From positions 1 to 64,000 of the forward strand of contig CAVXQP010000024.1 in NCBI GenBank assembly GCA_963763955.1: a DNA stretch of 64,000 bases. The letters run 5' to 3'. Shown here one piece after another: positions 45,558 to 54,741 of this stretch (positions are counted from its first letter, which is position 1; every line of letters starts with the position of its first letter). This stretch comes from DASUPK01 sp963763955. Lineage in GTDB: Bacteria; Actinomycetota; Thermoleophilia; Solirubrobacterales; 70-9. A program made the position numbers and the translations under genes. The notes below the pieces were generated by a model. The model ran no database searches. It saw only the letters and a program-made list of their open reading frames with translations, and was not told the DNA's origin.

Positions 45558-46024
45558 CAGGTCGTGTCCTCCTCGCCTTCCAAGTGTGTCTCGGCCTCTT
45601 CGTCGCCGATCGCTATCTCTCCCTCGATCGGATACCCGAGATCGCTCCAGAGCTTCGAGCCGCCGATGATCGACGCGACGTTCGTGAAGCCGTGCTCATT
45701 GTGAAGCGCATCCGCCGTGCGAGCCGAGCGGTTGCCCTGCCCGCAGACCAGGATCACGCGGTCACCGGAAGTCGCGCCGGCTTCCTTGACCGCCTCGGCA
45801 TACGCGGCGTCGTGGGCCTCGCGGGCGCTCTCGCCGGACGGGACGTTGACGGCGCCAGCCAGGTGGCCGGCCTCGAAGCGCTCGGGATCGCGGACGTCGA
45901 TCAGGACGACGTCACCACCGTCGATCTCCGCGCGGGCCGCGGGCGGCATGAGCTCCTCGATCCGGCTCTTCACCAGCTCGAGCGGCGGCGGCACATACTT
46001 GCGAGGCATCTCCACGGACGTCAT
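45557..46024 (-). CDS. Single-domain rhodanese sulfurtransferase
   Basis: 155 residues. VVLIDVRDPERFEAGHLAGAVNVP and active-site C94 in LVCGQGNRSARTADALH mark an active rhodanese. The last ~20 residues are acidic (IAIGDEEAETHLEGEEDTT). First gene of the operon rhodanese - rhodanese-MoeB - cysO, so it probably supplies or relays persulfide sulfur to the carrier. The inverted repeat 36-49 bases upstream resembles the one before cysM. Confidence 0.85.
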   Translation of the reverse strand: MTSVEMPRKYVPPPLELVKSRIEELMPPAARAEIDGGDVVLIDVRDPERFEAGHLAGAVNVPSGESAREAHDAAYAEAVKEAGATSGDRVILVCGQGNRSARTADALHNEHGFTNVASIIGGSKLWSDLGYPIEGEIAIGDEEAETHLEGEEDTT

Positions 46025-46059
46025 GGTCTCAAATATCCCAAATCCTGATCGGGTTTCAT

Positions 46060-46073
46060 TACTTCAAAAAGTA
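46060..46073. promoter_or_regulatory. Inverted repeat upstream of the rhodanese-moeZ-cysO operon
   Basis: TACTT-CAAA-AAGTA on the plus strand, in an AT-rich stretch unusual for this genome. The surrounding TACTTCAAAAAGT differs at one base from TACTTCAGAAAGT before cysM. A shared operator for the two halves of the cysteine pathway is inferred. Confidence 0.5.
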
Positions 46074-46102
46074 TAGCCTCGCAGAGCCTACCCCGCGACC
46101 GG

Positions 46103-46546
46103 TCAGCCCTCGAATTGTCCCCCACCGAGCTCGGGTGGGAGGGCCTTCGGACCATCCGGATACATGGCTGAGAGCTGTCTCTCGGACATCTCCAACGTGC
46201 TGCTCACCCCTTCGCGCGGAGCTCCCGCGACCAGCCAGAGCGCGTCCGAATCGGTGTCGTTGAACAGCTGCCGCACGTGCTCAGGCTCGACCAGCACCGC
46301 CGAGAGCGGCTCGAGCGTGATCAGCTCGTCGTCGACCCGCATGCGCCCCTCCCCCTCGAGCAGGATGTAGAGCTCGTGCATCTCGAAGTGCCGGTGCTTC
46401 GTGGACGCTTCGCCAGGATGCAGGCGCCAGAGCCTGGCACCCAGCGTCTGCGCCTCGAGCTGCCTGGCGAGGTCGGTGTTCTCGACGCCCATCTGGTTCG
46501 AGGGACGCCAGAAGGCGTCCCCCGAATGCAGCACTCGATATGACAA
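46103..46546 (-). CDS. Cupin-domain protein
   Basis: 147 residues, single conserved beta-barrel of the cupin_2 type. The metal-binding segment is STKHRHFEMHELYILLEGEG (H-x-H plus E), with the second His in VLVEPEHVRQLFNDTDSDAL. A TTG at 46546 is the likely start. Small cupins of this kind are metal-binding enzymes or sensors, and no substrate can be named. It ends 79 bases before the rhodanese operon start and lies directly after htpX. Confidence 0.75.
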   Translation of the reverse strand: MSYRVLHSGDAFWRPSNQMGVENTDLARQLEAQTLGARLWRLHPGEASTKHRHFEMHELYILLEGEGRMRVDDELITLEPLSAVLVEPEHVRQLFNDTDSDALWLVAGAPREGVSSTLEMSERQLSAMYPDGPKALPPELGGGQFEG

Positions 46547-46552
46547 TCGTGC

Positions 46553-47413
46553 CTAGCCTATGGTGGGCCGCATCTGGCGGAGCCGGCGTACCCGCTCCTC
46601 GATCGGCGGATGCGTCGAGAAGAGGGACGCGATTCCCCCGCCCTTGAACGGCTTGACGATGTAGAGCGGCTCGGTCGCCTGATTGACCTGCATCGGGACC
46701 GCCTGGGCGCCCGACTCGAGGCGCAGCAGCGCCGAGGCGAGCGACTCCGGGTTGCCGCAGATCTCCGCGCCCGTGGCGTCCGCCGAGTATTCGCGCTGAC
46801 GGGAGATCGCCAGCTGGATGATCGCTGCCGCGATCGGAGCGAGCAGCCAGAGCAGAAGCGGGCCGATGATCCCGAGGGGGGAGTCGTCGTCGCCGCCGAT
46901 GAAGAGCACCAGATATCCGATCCAGGTGATCGCCGACGCGATCGACGCGACGACCGAGGTCAGCAGGATGTCGTGGTTTCGCACGTGACCGAGCTCGTGT
47001 GCGAGCACGCCGCGCAGCTCGTCCTCGGTGAGGAGCTTGCGGATGCCGGCCGTCACTGCGACGGCCGAATGCTTCGGGTTCCGGCCGGTGGCAAAGGCGT
47101 TCGGCTGCTCCTGCGGGATTACGTAGAGCTTCGGCATCGGCAGTCCGGCCCGCGTGGTCAGGTCGCGGACCATCTGGTAGAGGCGTGGGTCCTCCTCCTC
47201 GGTGACCGGCTTCGCCCGGGCGGCGGCGATGGCGATCTTGTCGCTGAAGAACCAGGCGCCCATATTGATGAGGACCGCCAGGAAGAGGAAGATGAGTGCG
47301 GTCGTGGGCCCGCCGATCAGATATCCGGCGGCGACCAGGATCCCGCCGAGGGTCGCGAGCAGGATCACCGTCTTCAGCGCTGCCTGCCAGTTGGAACGTC
47401 CGGTGGTTGTCAT
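46553..47413 (-). CDS. htpX: HtpX-family membrane zinc metalloprotease
   Basis: 286 residues. Two N-terminal spans (about 12-32 and 36-55), then the cytoplasmic catalytic domain with LAHELGHVRNHDIL (HExxH at 139-143) and a downstream acidic ligand in SRQREYSADATGAEICG. Two more hydrophobic segments lie between them. KLYVIPQEQPNAFATGRNPKHSAVAV is a strong family block. HtpX degrades misfolded membrane proteins, often under heat or envelope stress. It diverges from the MarR gene across a 119-base spacer. Confidence 0.92.
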   Translation of the reverse strand: MTTTGRSNWQAALKTVILLATLGGILVAAGYLIGGPTTALIFLFLAVLINMGAWFFSDKIAIAAARAKPVTEEEDPRLYQMVRDLTTRAGLPMPKLYVIPQEQPNAFATGRNPKHSAVAVTAGIRKLLTEDELRGVLAHELGHVRNHDILLTSVVASIASAITWIGYLVLFIGGDDDSPLGIIGPLLLWLLAPIAAAIIQLAISRQREYSADATGAEICGNPESLASALLRLESGAQAVPMQVNQATEPLYIVKPFKGGGIASLFSTHPPIEERVRRLRQMRPTIG

Positions 47414-47487
47414 CTTCGAAGGTCTCCTTTTCGGGAAATCAAAGCTTGCCGCCGAGTATAGGGACCGGCATCAACCTCTCCCAGCAG

Positions 47488-47519
47488 TTGGTAACAGTTT
47501 AAGATAGTCGCTCTATGAT
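47488..47519 (+). promoter_or_regulatory. Candidate promoter and ATAG-N5-CTAT operator before the MarR gene
   Basis: TATGAT at 47514-47519 is a good -10 element 13 bases before the ATG; a -35-like TTGGTA at 47488-47493 is about 20 bases away, longer than ideal. ATAG (47504-47507) and CTAT (47513-47516) form an inverted repeat overlapping the -10, suitable for autorepression by the MarR protein. Confidence 0.4.
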
Positions 47520-47532
47520 ACCGTCTTGAGTG

Positions 47533-48006
47533 ATGACTACCACGAAACGCCGTCGGGAACGTCAGGAGCTCAGCCCGGATCTGGGGGTCCTGGCGACTCA
47601 GCTCACCTTTTCGCTTCAGGAAGAGTTCTTTGCCCGTCTCGCGGTTGCCGGTTACGACGACCTTCATCCGCGTCATTGGGCTGTGCTGGCCTATCTGGAC
47701 GAGGATGGCGTGCGGGCAACGGAGCTGGCCCGCCTATCGGGCCGTCACAAGCAAATCGTCGGACGTCTTGTCGACGAGCTCGAGGAGCTCGGCTATGTCG
47801 AGCGCCGGCCCGACCCGGAGGACCGTCGCGCCAAGCTCATCGTGCCCACCGAGCGAGGGCTCGAGCAGCTGCGGCTCGGGGACGAGATCGTCGCCGAGAT
47901 CGAGGCGCGTCACGCCGCGGCCATCGGTGGCCGAAACTACGCGGCGTTCCGCGACGTCCTCCGAGGGGTGGTAGCTCGCGACAGGGAGCGGACACTCCCC
48001 AGCTGA
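47533..48006 (+). CDS. MarR-family transcriptional regulator
   Basis: 157 residues. The winged helix-turn-helix is RHWAVLAYLDEDGVRATELA, RLSGRHKQIVGRLVDELEELGYVERRPDPEDRRAKLIVPTERG; the beta-wing DPEDRRAKL is the MarR hallmark. ATG 47533 is used; a GTG lies immediately before it. It sits between htpX (divergent) and the Rrf2 gene (49 bases downstream, same strand). The ligand is unknown; neighbouring targets such as htpX are plausible. Confidence 0.85.
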   Translation: MTTTKRRRERQELSPDLGVLATQLTFSLQEEFFARLAVAGYDDLHPRHWAVLAYLDEDGVRATELARLSGRHKQIVGRLVDELEELGYVERRPDPEDRRAKLIVPTERGLEQLRLGDEIVAEIEARHAAAIGGRNYAAFRDVLRGVVARDRERTLPS

Positions 48007-48011
48007 ACGAA

Positions 48012-48030
48012 TCGGTTCGGGCATAACCGA
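48012..48030. promoter_or_regulatory. Inverted repeat upstream of the Rrf2 regulator gene
   Basis: TCGGTT-CGGGCAT-AACCGA, a perfect 6-7-6 inverted repeat of 19 bases, 24 bases before the Rrf2 start codon. The size suits an autoregulatory Rrf2 dimer site; a weak hairpin ending the MarR transcript is the alternative. Confidence 0.4.
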
Positions 48031-48054
48031 CCATTCCGCTAGGATTTCCCGGCG

Positions 48055-48534
48055 ATGCTGTTTTCCACGAGAGCCGAGTACGGCGTCCGGTTGATGGTCG
48101 AGCTGGGCCGTCACGAGGACGGCGCACCGGTTGCGCTGAGCACCGTCGCGGAGACGGAGCGCCTGCCCCTCTCCTATCTGGAGCATCTGGTCGCCAAGCT
48201 GCGCAAGGCCGGACTGGTCGAGAGCCAGCGAGGCGCCCACGGCGGATACCGCCTCGGTCGACCCGCGGACGAGATCGAGATGCTCGAGGTGGTCCAGGCC
48301 CTGGAGGGCGCGATCGCCCCGATGGAGTGCTTCGAGCTCGACGCCGAGGGCAAGGTCTCCTGCTCGCACGAGAGCGACGGCGATCAGGCATGCGCCACCA
48401 AGCTTCTCTGGACCCGAGTGCAGGGCGGCGTGACGAAGGCGCTGGCCGGCACGACCCTTGCAGAGCTTGTCGAGTTCTCTGACCAGCACGCGTCCGCTTC
48501 GGCGCCCAAGGCCGCCGCGGTGACGGCGGCGTAG
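48055..48534 (+). CDS. Rrf2-family regulator with three cysteines, probable Fe-S sensor of the suf genes
   Basis: 159 residues. The N-terminus MLFSTRAEYGVRLMVELGRH and the winged helix (AETERLPLSYLEHLVAKLRK, AGLVESQRGAHGGYRLGRP) are classic Rrf2. Three cysteines, C92, C103 and C113, lie in the IscR/RsrR cluster-binding region, though their spacing (10 and 9 residues) differs from the E. coli IscR pattern. It is the first gene before sufC, so repression of suf when Fe-S clusters are sufficient is inferred. The C-terminal ~25 residues are Ala-rich and probably disordered. Confidence 0.85.
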   Translation: MLFSTRAEYGVRLMVELGRHEDGAPVALSTVAETERLPLSYLEHLVAKLRKAGLVESQRGAHGGYRLGRPADEIEMLEVVQALEGAIAPMECFELDAEGKVSCSHESDGDQACATKLLWTRVQGGVTKALAGTTLAELVEFSDQHASASAPKAAAVTAA

Positions 48535-48562
48535 CGAAACTTCAACCAATCAGGAGTCCCAA

Positions 48563-49333
48563 TTGGCAGAGCTCGAGATCCGCAACCTGCACGTGACCGC
48601 CGAGGGCAAGGAGATCCTCAAGGGCGTCAGCCTCGACGTCGAGAAGGCGTCGATCAACGCGCTGATGGGCCCCAACGGCTCGGGCAAGTCGACCCTCGCC
48701 AACGCGATCATGGGCCACCCCAGCCTCGAGGTGACCGAGGGAACGATCGCCTTCCGGGGCGAGGACATCACCGAGGCGAGCCCGGATGAGCGCTCGCGAA
48801 TGGGCCTGTTCATGGCCTTCCAGTATCCGGTCGCCATCCCGGGCGTGACGGTCGCCAAGTACCTGCGGATGGCGGTCAACGCCCACCGCGAGGCTGCCGG
48901 CGAAGAGCCGGTCAAGCTCAAGGACTTCCGCAAGGAGACCGAGGAGGCGATGGCGCTCACCAACATCCCCAAGGAGTTCTCCTCTCGCTACCTGAACGAC
49001 GGCTTCTCCGGCGGCGAGAAGAAGCGGATGGAGATCCTCCAGCTCGCGATGCTCCAGCCCGCGATGGCCGTCCTGGACGAGACCGACTCGGGGCTCGACA
49101 TCGACGCGCTGCGCGTCGTCGCGGAGGGCGTCAACAAGTTCGCCGGTCCCGGCATGGGGGTCCTGATCATCACCCACTACCAGCGCATCCTCCACCTGAT
49201 CAAGCCGGACGCGGTCCATGTCCTCTTCGACGGTCGAATCGTCAAGGAGGGCGGCCCCGAGCTGGTTGAGCAGCTCGAGGAGAAGGGCTACGGCTGGATC
49301 AGGGACGAGGTGGAGGCGGGAGCAGCCGCGTAG
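48563..49333 (+). CDS. sufC: SufC, Fe-S assembly ATPase
   Basis: 256 residues. TTG start at 48563 behind CAGGAG. The ABC ATPase carries GPNGSGKST (36-44), FQYPVAIPGVTVAKYLR (SufC-specific Q-loop region), NDGFSGGEKKRMEILQLAML (signature) and AVLDETDSGLDIDALRVVA (Walker B and D-loop), with IITHYQRIL in the H-loop. It forms the SufBCD scaffold with SufB and SufD, encoded 7.3 kb downstream. Directly followed by sufS. Confidence 0.95.
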   Translation: MAELEIRNLHVTAEGKEILKGVSLDVEKASINALMGPNGSGKSTLANAIMGHPSLEVTEGTIAFRGEDITEASPDERSRMGLFMAFQYPVAIPGVTVAKYLRMAVNAHREAAGEEPVKLKDFRKETEEAMALTNIPKEFSSRYLNDGFSGGEKKRMEILQLAMLQPAMAVLDETDSGLDIDALRVVAEGVNKFAGPGMGVLIITHYQRILHLIKPDAVHVLFDGRIVKEGGPELVEQLEEKGYGWIRDEVEAGAAA

Positions 49334-49340
49334 GCACGTG

Positions 49341-50597
49341 ATGGAACCGACGGCGACAAGCGCCCCCACCCTGCCGCGGTCCATCGAAGAAATCCGCGGG
49401 GAGTTCCCGATCCTCGCGCGAGAGGTCCACGGCCAACCGCTCGCCTATCTCGACAACGGCGCCACCGCCCAGAAGCCGCTGGCGGTGATCGAGACACTCG
49501 ATCGGTACTGGCGTGAGCAGAACGCCAACGTCCACCGCGGCGTCCACACGCTCTCCGAGGAGGCAACCGAGCTCTACGAGGATGCTCGCCAGACGGTCGC
49601 GTCCCATCTCGGCGCCGACCGCCGCGAGGTGGTCTTCGTGCGGAACGCGACCGAGGCCCTCAACCTGGTCGCCTACTCGTGGGGCCACACCAACCTCACC
49701 GCCGGCGACCGCATCGTGATCACCGAGATGGAGCACCACTCGAACGTCGTCCCCTGGTACCAGGTGGCGCAGGAGAAGGACGCGCAGCTCGACTGGGCAC
49801 CGATCGACGCCGAGGGGCGGCTGGACCTCGAGGCCCTCGCGAAGCTGCTGGAGCTTGGCCCGAAGCTGGTGTGCGTAACGCACGTCTCGAACGTGCTCGG
49901 GACGATCAACCCGATCGAGGAGATCGCCCGGATGGCCCACGATGCTGGAGCTCTCCTGGTCGTCGACGGCGCCCAGGCCGGGCCGAAGCTCGAGCTGGAC
50001 ATGGCTGCGCTCGGAGCGGATTTCTACGCGGTGACCGCGCACAAGATGTACGGCCCAACCGGGATCGGGGCGCTGTTCGGCCGGCGCGAGCTGCTCGAGG
50101 CGATGCCGCCCTTCATCGGGGGCGGATCGATGATCCGCAAGGTCTCCAAGGATCTGATCACCTGGGCCGACCTTCCCGCGAAGTTCGAGGGTGGCACCCC
50201 GGCGATCGGCGAGGCGATCGGCTTCGGCGCCGCGGTGCGCTGGATCGACGAGCTCGGCCTGCCGGCCATCCATGCGGCGGAGGCCGAGCTCACCGCGTAC
50301 GCGCTCGAACGGGTCGCGGAGGTTCCCGGCCTGACCATCTTCGGCCCGCCGGCCGGGGACGACCGCGGCGGGATCGTCTCCTTCGCGATGGTGGGCGTCC
50401 ACTCCCACGACGTCTCGGAGATCCTCGACCGGCATGGGGTCGCGGTCCGTGCCGGCCATCACTGCGCTCAGGTCCTGATGGAGCGGCTCGGCGTCCCGGC
50501 GACGACGCGCGCGAGCTTCGCGGTCTACAACACCCGCGACGAGGTCGACCGACTCGTCGAGGCGCTACTCGACGCGAGGCGCGTCTTCGAGCTCTAG
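49341..50597 (+). CDS. sufS: SufS, group II cysteine desulfurase
   Basis: 418 residues from ATG 49341 (an upstream frame overlaps sufC and is not protein-like). The PLP lysine is K235 in TAHKMYGPTG. The persulfide cysteine is C375 in RAGHHCAQVLMERLGV, the short-loop type II arrangement. EMEHHSNVVPWY and the FVRNATEALNLVAY block are family marks. It releases sulfur from cysteine and passes it to SufU. Seven bases after sufC. Confidence 0.95.
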   Translation: MEPTATSAPTLPRSIEEIRGEFPILAREVHGQPLAYLDNGATAQKPLAVIETLDRYWREQNANVHRGVHTLSEEATELYEDARQTVASHLGADRREVVFVRNATEALNLVAYSWGHTNLTAGDRIVITEMEHHSNVVPWYQVAQEKDAQLDWAPIDAEGRLDLEALAKLLELGPKLVCVTHVSNVLGTINPIEEIARMAHDAGALLVVDGAQAGPKLELDMAALGADFYAVTAHKMYGPTGIGALFGRRELLEAMPPFIGGGSMIRKVSKDLITWADLPAKFEGGTPAIGEAIGFGAAVRWIDELGLPAIHAAEAELTAYALERVAEVPGLTIFGPPAGDDRGGIVSFAMVGVHSHDVSEILDRHGVAVRAGHHCAQVLMERLGVPATTRASFAVYNTRDEVDRLVEALLDARRVFEL

Positions 50598-50652
50598 CTA
50601 CGGTTATGAGAGGGCGCGGCGGAAGCGAAGCTGAGCAGCGACCCGATTAGTC

Positions 50653-51078
50653 ATGGACGAGCTCTATCGAGACCAGATCCTCGAGCACTACAAGCGGCCG
50701 CACCACTTCGGCCGCCTGGACGAATTCGACCTCGACTTCGAGGACTCGAATCCCTTCTGCGGTGACGAGCAGCACGTCTTCCTGAAGCTCGATCGCGAGG
50801 GCAAGGTCTCCGAGGTCGCCTTCGAGGGGCAGGGCTGCGCGATCTCCACCGCCGCCACCTCGCTGCTCAGCGACGAGCTCGAGGGGATGACGCGGGAGGA
50901 GATCCTGGCGCTTCCCAAGGACTTCGTGCTCGACCTGCTCGGGATCGACATCTCGGCGACCCGGATGAAGTGCGCGATGCTCGGCCTCAAGGTCGTGAAG
51001 GGGGCGAGCCTGGGCAAGGCCGCCGACTGGGAGGACGAGGGCGAGCAGGGCGACCCGGCCGAGGCGGCTTCTCTCTAG
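50653..51078 (+). CDS. sufU: SufU, zinc-dependent sulfurtransferase partner of SufS
   Basis: 141 residues. DQILEHYKRPHHFGRL begins the NifU-N/IscU fold. Zinc ligands are C36 and D38 (NPFCGDE), C62 (GQGCAISTAATS) and C107 (TRMKCAMLGL), the SufU set. It takes persulfide sulfur from SufS and relays it to SufBCD. The acidic C-terminus (DWEDEGEQGD) is short. The stop overlaps that of the convergent small secreted protein. Confidence 0.92.
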   Translation: MDELYRDQILEHYKRPHHFGRLDEFDLDFEDSNPFCGDEQHVFLKLDREGKVSEVAFEGQGCAISTAATSLLSDELEGMTREEILALPKDFVLDLLGIDISATRMKCAMLGLKVVKGASLGKAADWEDEGEQGDPAEAASL

Positions 51079-51443
51079 AGCCGCTTCGCGGCAGAGCGAG
51101 CGGAGCGGCAGATCACGCCGCTGGCCTTCGACTCGGCGACCTTCGCCTGAACGATAGTCGCGCCCTGAAGCTCGGAGCTGAACACCCACTTGCCCTTGCC
51201 GTTGGTCCGGTTGTCGGCGCGGTCGATCGGACCTCGCTCCGGGGCCACCTCCAGCAGGGTGACCCTGCGGTTGGGGACGCACACGGGTTCCTTGCTGGTC
51301 ACGCGCCCGTGGAACGGCGGGCCCCGCTTGACCTTGAGGGTGACGCCGCTTCCCGCCGACTGCCCGGCGCCGGCAGGAGCAGCCAAACTCACCGCGCACA
51401 ACACCCCTGACAGCGGCAAAGAGAGTCTCCGAATCGACTTCAT
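51075..51443 (-). CDS. Small secreted protein of unknown function
   Basis: 122 residues from ATG 51443 behind GAAAGGGG. A signal peptide, SIRRLSLPLSGVLCAVSLAA, is followed by GAGQSAGSGVTLKVKRG. The mature part is beta-rich with two cysteines (EPVCVPNR and GVICRSARS) that could pair. It contains a KWVFSSELQGATIVQAKVAE segment typical of small Ig-like or carboxypeptidase-regulatory folds. No family is recognised. It is an isolated gene that converges on sufU. Confidence 0.6.
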   Translation of the reverse strand: MKSIRRLSLPLSGVLCAVSLAAPAGAGQSAGSGVTLKVKRGPPFHGRVTSKEPVCVPNRRVTLLEVAPERGPIDRADNRTNGKGKWVFSSELQGATIVQAKVAESKASGVICRSARSAAKRL

Positions 51444-51510
51444 TTCAAGCCCCTTTCGGAATCGACAATAAAGCCTAGTTGGCCGTTCCAGGGTGGGATA
51501 GCGTGGGGGC

Positions 51511-54500
51511 ATGTCGGAGGAGCCGATGCGGGCTCCGGAGCCCACAAATCCTCCCGCTCGTCTCGCGGACCGGATTCGCGCAGATCGGGCAGGGATGGAG
51601 GGAGAGCGAAAGCAGGTCACCATCCTGTTCGCCGATCTGGTCGACTCGATGGAGCTCGCACGGCGGATCGATCCCGAGGACTGGCGCTCGATCATGGACC
51701 GCTTCTTCCGGCTCCTCGCCGACGGCGTCCACGACCTGGAGGGAAACGTCAACGACTTCACGGGCGACGGGATCATGGCGATCTTCGGCGCTCCGATCGC
51801 TCACGAGGATCATGCGCGCCGCGCCTGCCTCGCGGCCCTCAAGGTGCAACGGGACGTCGCCGTCTTTGGGGAAGAGTTCCAGCGCACACACGGCCTCGAG
51901 CTCGCGATCCGGATCGGGCTCAACTCGGGCGAGGTCATCGTCGGGACCATCGGCGAGAGCGGCGACATGACCTACACGGCGATCGGGCACTCGGTCGGCC
52001 TCGCCCAGCGAATGGAGCAGGCGGCCCGACCAGGAGGGATCTGCCTCTCCCCGAGCACCGCGGCGCTCGTCAGGGGCTACATCCGGTTGCGGAAGGCGGC
52101 GGTGCGCGAGATCAAGGGTGTGGGTCAGATGGAGGCCTTCGAGCTGGAGGGGGTCGAGGCGGAACAGGGCCCAATCGAGGTCGCCCGCTCTCGCGGCCTG
52201 ACCCCGCTGATCGGCCGCGACGAGGAGCTTCGCACGCTCGAGAGCGCCATCGACGCGAGTCTCGCCGGGCGCAGGCAGCTGGTTGGAATCGTGGGCGAGC
52301 CGGGGATCGGCAAGAGCCGGCTCTGCTTCGAGATCGCCGAGCGCTGCGCCGCCCGCGGGATGCCGGTCTTCCAGGTCGCGGCGCAGGCCCACGAGCGAGG
52401 CGTTCCGCTCCTGCCCGTGCTCAGGCTTTTGCGGTCGTATTTCGAGATCGCGGACGTCGCGGATGCCGAGGCGCGCCGCCGAGTCGAGGACAGGCTGCGG
52501 TGGCTGGACGAGGGCCTCGCCGATGAGGCGCCGCTCCTCTTCGACTTCCTCGGGATCGCCGACCCCGACCGTCCGGTCGAGAGAATGGACGTCGAGGCGC
52601 GGCAGCGGCGATTGCTCGAGCTGGTCCGTCGCCTGATCTACGCGCAGAGCGAAGGTGAGCCGGCTCTGACCATCTTCGACGACCTTCACTGGATCGATCC
52701 GGCGAGCGAGGCGTTCCTGCTCGCGTACGTCGAAGCCGCCCAGGGGACCAGGGGGCTGACCCTGCTGAGCTTCCGCCCCGACTACAGCGCTCCGTGGATG
52801 TCGCGCTCCTACTACCGGCAGATTCCCGTCGCCGCACTGCACGGACAGAACGAGCGCGAGCTGATCGACGAGCTGCTCGGCAGCGACCCGTCGCTCGATG
52901 ACATTCGCGAGCTGATCAGTCGGCGGTCGGAGGGCAACCCCTTCTTCGCCGAGGAGCTGGTCCGGTCGCTCGCCGGGTCCGGGCACCTCATCGGCGGGCC
53001 CGGCGGGTACCTGCTTGGAACGCCGATCAGCGAGGCGGATATGCCGGCCAGTGTGCAGGGGGTCCTGACGGCCAGGATCGATCGCCTTCCCCCCGTGCGC
53101 AAGGCTGTGCTCGAGGCGGCGGCCGTGCTCGGCAAGGAGTTCTCGGGCCCACTGCTCGCGCCGCTCACCGAGCTGGAGGAGTCGGCCCTGGGCGAGGAGC
53201 TGCGCGCGCTGGTCGCGGCCGAGTTCCTGTTCGAGCGTGCGCCCGGGCCGGCCTCGACCTACGCCTTCCGGCACCCCCTCACTCAGGAGGTCGCCTACCG
53301 CTCACAGCTTCGAGAACACCGCGGTCCTCTCCATGCCGCAGCCGCGAAGGCGATTGCGGATCACTATCCCGAACAGCTCGACGAGCGCGCGGCGCTGGTC
53401 GCGCACCACTGGGAGCACGCCGGAGAGGAGCTGGAAGCGGCGCGCTGGTATGCCCGCGCGGCCGCCTGGTCCGGATTCAACGATCCGAGCGAGGCGCTCC
53501 GGCACTGGCAGCGGGTGGTCGAGCTCAGCGACGAGTTGCCGGCATCCGCCGAGAGGGACGCGCTCGGGCTGGGCGCCCGGCTGGCCTGCCTCCACCTCGG
53601 CTGGCGGCTGGGAATCGGCGCCGACCAGGCGGAGGCGCTGTTCCGGGAGGCCGAGCTGATGGCCTCCGATGCGGAAAACGCTCGACTGCACGCGCTGCTG
53701 CTGGCCGGCTATGGCGCCGTCAGGGGGTTGGGCCAGGGCGTGGTGGACGAGTACGCGGACCTCGCGCGCCGGGCGATCGACATCGGCGAGCGATCGGGCG
53801 ACCGAGCGCTCCAGGTCGTGTTGGGGACGAACGGCTATGCGTTCGTGCTGACGGGGGCGTACCGGGAGGGACTGCGAGTCGTCGACCGCGCGATCGAGCT
53901 CGCGGCCGACGATCCGCTGATCGGCGGGGAGATGCCGGTCGTCGCCTGTCCCGTCGCGCTCTGTCACGCGGCCAAGGGCATGTTGCTCACCGAGCTCGGA
54001 GATCTACCGGCGGCGGCGAGCTCCCTCGCGGCGGGTAGAGAGCTTGCCCGCGAGCACGGCGATCTCGAGTCGCTGGCGATTGCCCACCTCTACTCGAGCT
54101 GGCACGCGCTCGCGGCCGGGGATGCCGAGACCTCGCTCGCTCGGGCCACGAACGCCGTCGAGATCAGCGAGAGGAGCGGCGACGCCCTCTCGCGGGTATG
54201 GGCGTGGTCCTTCCTCGGCGCGAGTGAGCTGGCTCGGAGCAACTGGCGCAGCGCCATCGAGGCCTTCGACCGAGCCGACGGGCTCGCGACCGAGGATCGC
54301 GCTGCGCAGGAGGGGCGGGCCTACCGATTGGTCCATCTGGCCGAGGCCCACCTGGGCGTCGGCGACCTCGAGCGTGCCCGGGCGCTGGCGACAGCGCCCT
54401 GACCGTCGCCGGGGAGACGCCGGAGGCTCCGACCATAGTGGTGCCGGCGTTCCTCGGATGGGCTCGCGTCCAGGTCGCCGCAGACGACTCGATCGCCGCG

Positions 54501-54734
54501 GATGAGGTCGAGTCGAAGCTGAGGCAGGCCCTGACGCTCGCGGCCTCGACCGAGGCTCGAAGATACGAGCCCCTCGTCCACGTGGAGCTCGCGGAACTCG
54601 CGGGCCGGCTCGGGAACGACACGGAACGCGAGCGCGAGCTTCAGCAGGCTCGCCGACTGTTCCTGGAGATCGGCGCCGATGGGCACACCGACCGGCTCAC
54701 AAAGCAACTGGCGATCACCGCCGAAAGGGGCTGA
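51511..54734 (+). CDS. Class III adenylate/guanylate cyclase - AAA ATPase - TPR protein (one frameshift)
   Basis: About 1,074 residues. The N-terminal cyclase domain (about 30-220) has KQVTILFADLVDSMELARR with metal D42 and NDFTGDGIMAIFGAPIAHED with metal D86, then GDMTYTAIGHSVGLAQRME. The AAA/NACHT-like ATPase (about 230-560) has GIVGEPGIGKSRL (Walker A near 266) and LTIFDDLHWIDPA (Walker B). The C-terminal third is helical TPR-like. No DNA-binding domain is seen. One frame change near 54385 separates the last 110 residues; corrected sequence ends at 54734. Such proteins are common signal integrators in Actinomycetota; the signal is unknown. It lies between the two suf blocks. Confidence 0.85.
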
Positions 54735-54741
54735 CCGGAAG

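Noticed and set aside
51475..53274. A 599-codon open frame on the minus strand
   Set aside because: Mirror of the cyclase/AAA coding region; no protein features.
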